NCBI GenBank assembly: GCA_027485365.1 | Contig: JAIXRD010000277.1 | Span: 1-17,068 of the forward strand | From: Cryomorphaceae bacterium | GTDB taxonomy: Bacteria > Bacteroidota > Bacteroidia > Flavobacteriales_D > Crocinitomicaceae | Length of the DNA: 17,068 bases | Reading direction: 5' to 3' | Shown: piece by piece, positions 15,484-17,068 of the stretch | How the letters are laid out: every line of letters starts with the position of its first letter | Position numbering within the stretch: position 1 is the first letter of the stretch | The notes under the pieces: model-generated | Database searches by the model: none | What the model saw: the letters and a program-made list of their open reading frames with translations, nothing else | Told to the model about the DNA's origin: nothing | Made by a program: the position numbers and the translations under genes

Positions 15484-17068
15484 TCAGGGCTGAACGTTAT
15501 AGATCTTCTCCCATTTTGCAATATTGAAAAGACGCCATTTCGTGCGGATATCCATATTCTCCATATCTAATTTACTGAAATCGATCAACTCTTTCAGAAT
15601 TTCGGAATTCTTGACTGAATCGCTGATCTCATCATTGATCTTTGCCAGCCATTCTTCTTCAGGTGCATTGAAACCAAGTTTATCCGTTCTCCAAACCACT
15701 TCCTTTGGTAGAAAAGGTGATACAGCATTTCTCAGCAGATTCTTGGTCCACCCCTTACTGATCTTATATTCATCCGGCAACGACAATGCTGTCTCTACTA
15801 AGCGATAATCTAAAAATGGTAATCTCGATTCAACTGAATGCGCCATAGAATTTCGATCCTCATAACGCAAGAGATGAGGCAATTGTGTGTACTTGATTTC
15901 TAACTTCTGGAGTTTCAAAATATCCAAATAGCTCGATGAAACTTCTTTCATTAGTCCAGAACTAAACTTTTCAAGGATATCCTTTTTCAGGAATCTGCTT
16001 CGCTGTTTTAACTTCTTAAGTCGGAACCTGTAATTTGTGAAATACAGGTAGTACTTTATCAATTGTACCTTAGAAAGCTTAGAATTTTCAGAAGACTGAA
16101 GAAATCCCCGGACTTTTTTCAATCCTCTTAATTGCATCAGATAAGCAGGATAATAGCGTTCATAACCCAATAAGGTTTCATCGCCTCCCTGACCGTCAAG
16201 CATAACCAAACAATTCATTTGTCTTGCCTTCTTCATTACAAAGTATTGAAGGAAAACAGACGGACTTCCAAATGGCTCTTCCTGAACTTTGATCACCTCA
16301 TCAATGGATGAAATAAAGTCATCTTCAACCGGTTCAACCATCACAAGGTCTGTTTCGCAGAATTCTGATACCTTTTTTGCATATGCACTTTCATCAATCG
16401 ATTTTTTATTCACTTTGGCATGAATCGCTTTAATCGTTCGGTTTGAGTCTTTTCTTAGGATTTCTGCTGAAAAAAAGGTAATTGAGCTACTGTCTAAACC
16501 GCCACTGAGACATGTTCCAACTTCAACATCACTTCGCATGCGCAGTTTAACCGCATCTTTCAGGCATTCGCGATACATACTGATCGCTTTTTCCTCGTCC
16601 ATTAGCCGCAGTTCATTCCGAACATTAAGATCATAATATGGATGGAGCTCAAACGTATGGTCGCTCAAATCATACACGAGATTTGACCCTTGTTCCAGCT
16701 TTTGAATTCCTTCGAAAAACGTTTCATCGCAATGATCTTCATATCCCAGAACAAGATAATCCAATAGGATTTGTTTATTGGCCTTTCTCTCTGAACAAAA
16801 TGGTAAAAGCTGCTTTATTTCGGATCCAAAGACAAATGAATTTTCATTTTTAAAAAAATAGAATGGTTTTACACCAAATCGATCCCGGCTACAGAAAAGG
16901 ATATTCCTTTCTTTGTCATAAATACAAAAACTCCACATACCATTGAACTGTTCAACGCATGAAAAGCCCCATTCCCTATAGGCCGCAAGAATCACCTCGG
17001 TATCACTCTGAGAGCGAAATTCATATCCCAGAGCTCTTAAATTCTCTCTGATCTCGACGTAGTTGTAG
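15484..17068 (-). CDS. AsnB-type glutamine amidotransferase (5' end beyond the window)
   Basis: A glutamine-hydrolysing asparagine-synthase-like enzyme. The frame stays open to the right edge: upstream of the GTG at 16995 it reads without stop through Y-V-E-I-R-E-N-L-R-A-L-G-Y, F-R-S-Q-S-D-T-E-V, which is the class II glutaminase domain of AsnB. So the true start is outside the window and about 527 residues are visible; the catalytic Cys is not. The synthetase domain has the ATP-pyrophosphatase loop S-G-G-L-D-S-S (16486-16506) and the G-G-D-E-T motif. Such enzymes make asparagine or, in glycan loci, amidate sugar acids. Its place at the head of this operon, 33 bases before the GT4 gene, favours the second role; this is inference. 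Confidence 0.93.
   Translation of the reverse strand, partial: YNYVEIRENLRALGYEFRSQSDTEVILAAYREWGFSCVEQFNGMWSFCIYDKERNILFCSRDRFGVKPFYFFKNENSFVFGSEIKQLLPFCSERKANKQILLDYLVLGYEDHCDETFFEGIQKLEQGSNLVYDLSDHTFELHPYYDLNVRNELRLMDEEKAISMYRECLKDAVKLRMRSDVEVGTCLSGGLDSSSITFFSAEILRKDSNRTIKAIHAKVNKKSIDESAYAKKVSEFCETDLVMVEPVEDDFISSIDEVIKVQEEPFGSPSVFLQYFVMKKARQMNCLVMLDGQGGDETLLGYERYYPAYLMQLRGLKKVRGFLQSSENSKLSKVQLIKYYLYFTNYRFRLKKLKQRSRFLKKDILEKFSSGLMKEVSSSYLDILKLQKLEIKYTQLPHLLRYEDRNSMAHSVESRLPFLDYRLVETALSLPDEYKISKGWTKNLLRNAVSPFLPKEVVWRTDKLGFNAPEEEWLAKINDEISDSVKNSEILKELIDFSKLDMENMDIRTKWRLFNIAKWEKIYNVQP

Overview
The window looks like chromosomal DNA from a member of the Bacteroidota, most likely Flavobacteriales or a close relative. 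Evidence: a secreted protein with a C-terminal type IX secretion (T9SS) sorting domain; several promoter elements of the Bacteroidota form TAnnTTTG close to start codons; mostly no Shine-Dalgarno sequences; and a Bacteroidota-type glutamyl-tRNA synthetase. Genus cannot be fixed from this sequence.

Left part, plus strand. At 14-1542 is the end of an operon: an envelope beta-barrel-like protein with an N-terminal CxxC motif, a His-rich lipoprotein, a possible 47-residue membrane protein, and a strong terminator. gltX and folB follow as an overlapping pair (1662-3534) with their own terminator. Next is a PadR regulator with a PspC-domain membrane protein (3654-5491), behind a promoter carrying direct and inverted repeats. 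Then come a LacX-type aldose 1-epimerase (5560-6408), a very AT-rich lipoprotein of unknown role (6520-7284) with a terminator, and a T9SS cargo protein with about 100-residue internal repeats (7384-8610).

Right part, minus strand, 8607 to the right edge. This is one tightly packed surface-polysaccharide operon, transcribed right to left: an AsnB-type amidotransferase (open at the right edge), a GT4 glycosyltransferase, an O-antigen ligase/polymerase-like membrane protein, an ExoA-like GT2 glycosyltransferase, two different DegT/AHBA-type aminotransferases, a PglC-like initiating phosphoglycosyl transferase, and a small outer-membrane beta-barrel protein. Four junctions overlap by 4 or 11 bases and one is a single base, so translational coupling is likely. 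The set fits assembly of an amino-sugar-containing glycan on undecaprenyl phosphate: the small transferase starts the unit, GT2 and GT4 extend it, the ligase/polymerase joins units or transfers them, and the aminotransferases and amidotransferase modify sugars. No flippase, nucleotide-sugar dehydratase or acetyltransferase lies in the window; they may be beyond the right edge or elsewhere.

I found no rRNA, tRNA, CRISPR array, insertion sequence or attachment site. Nothing here is clearly a new system. The best leads are the CxxC barrel / His-rich lipoprotein / small-protein operon at the left edge, the PadR operator, and the sugar-modifying part of the glycan operon.
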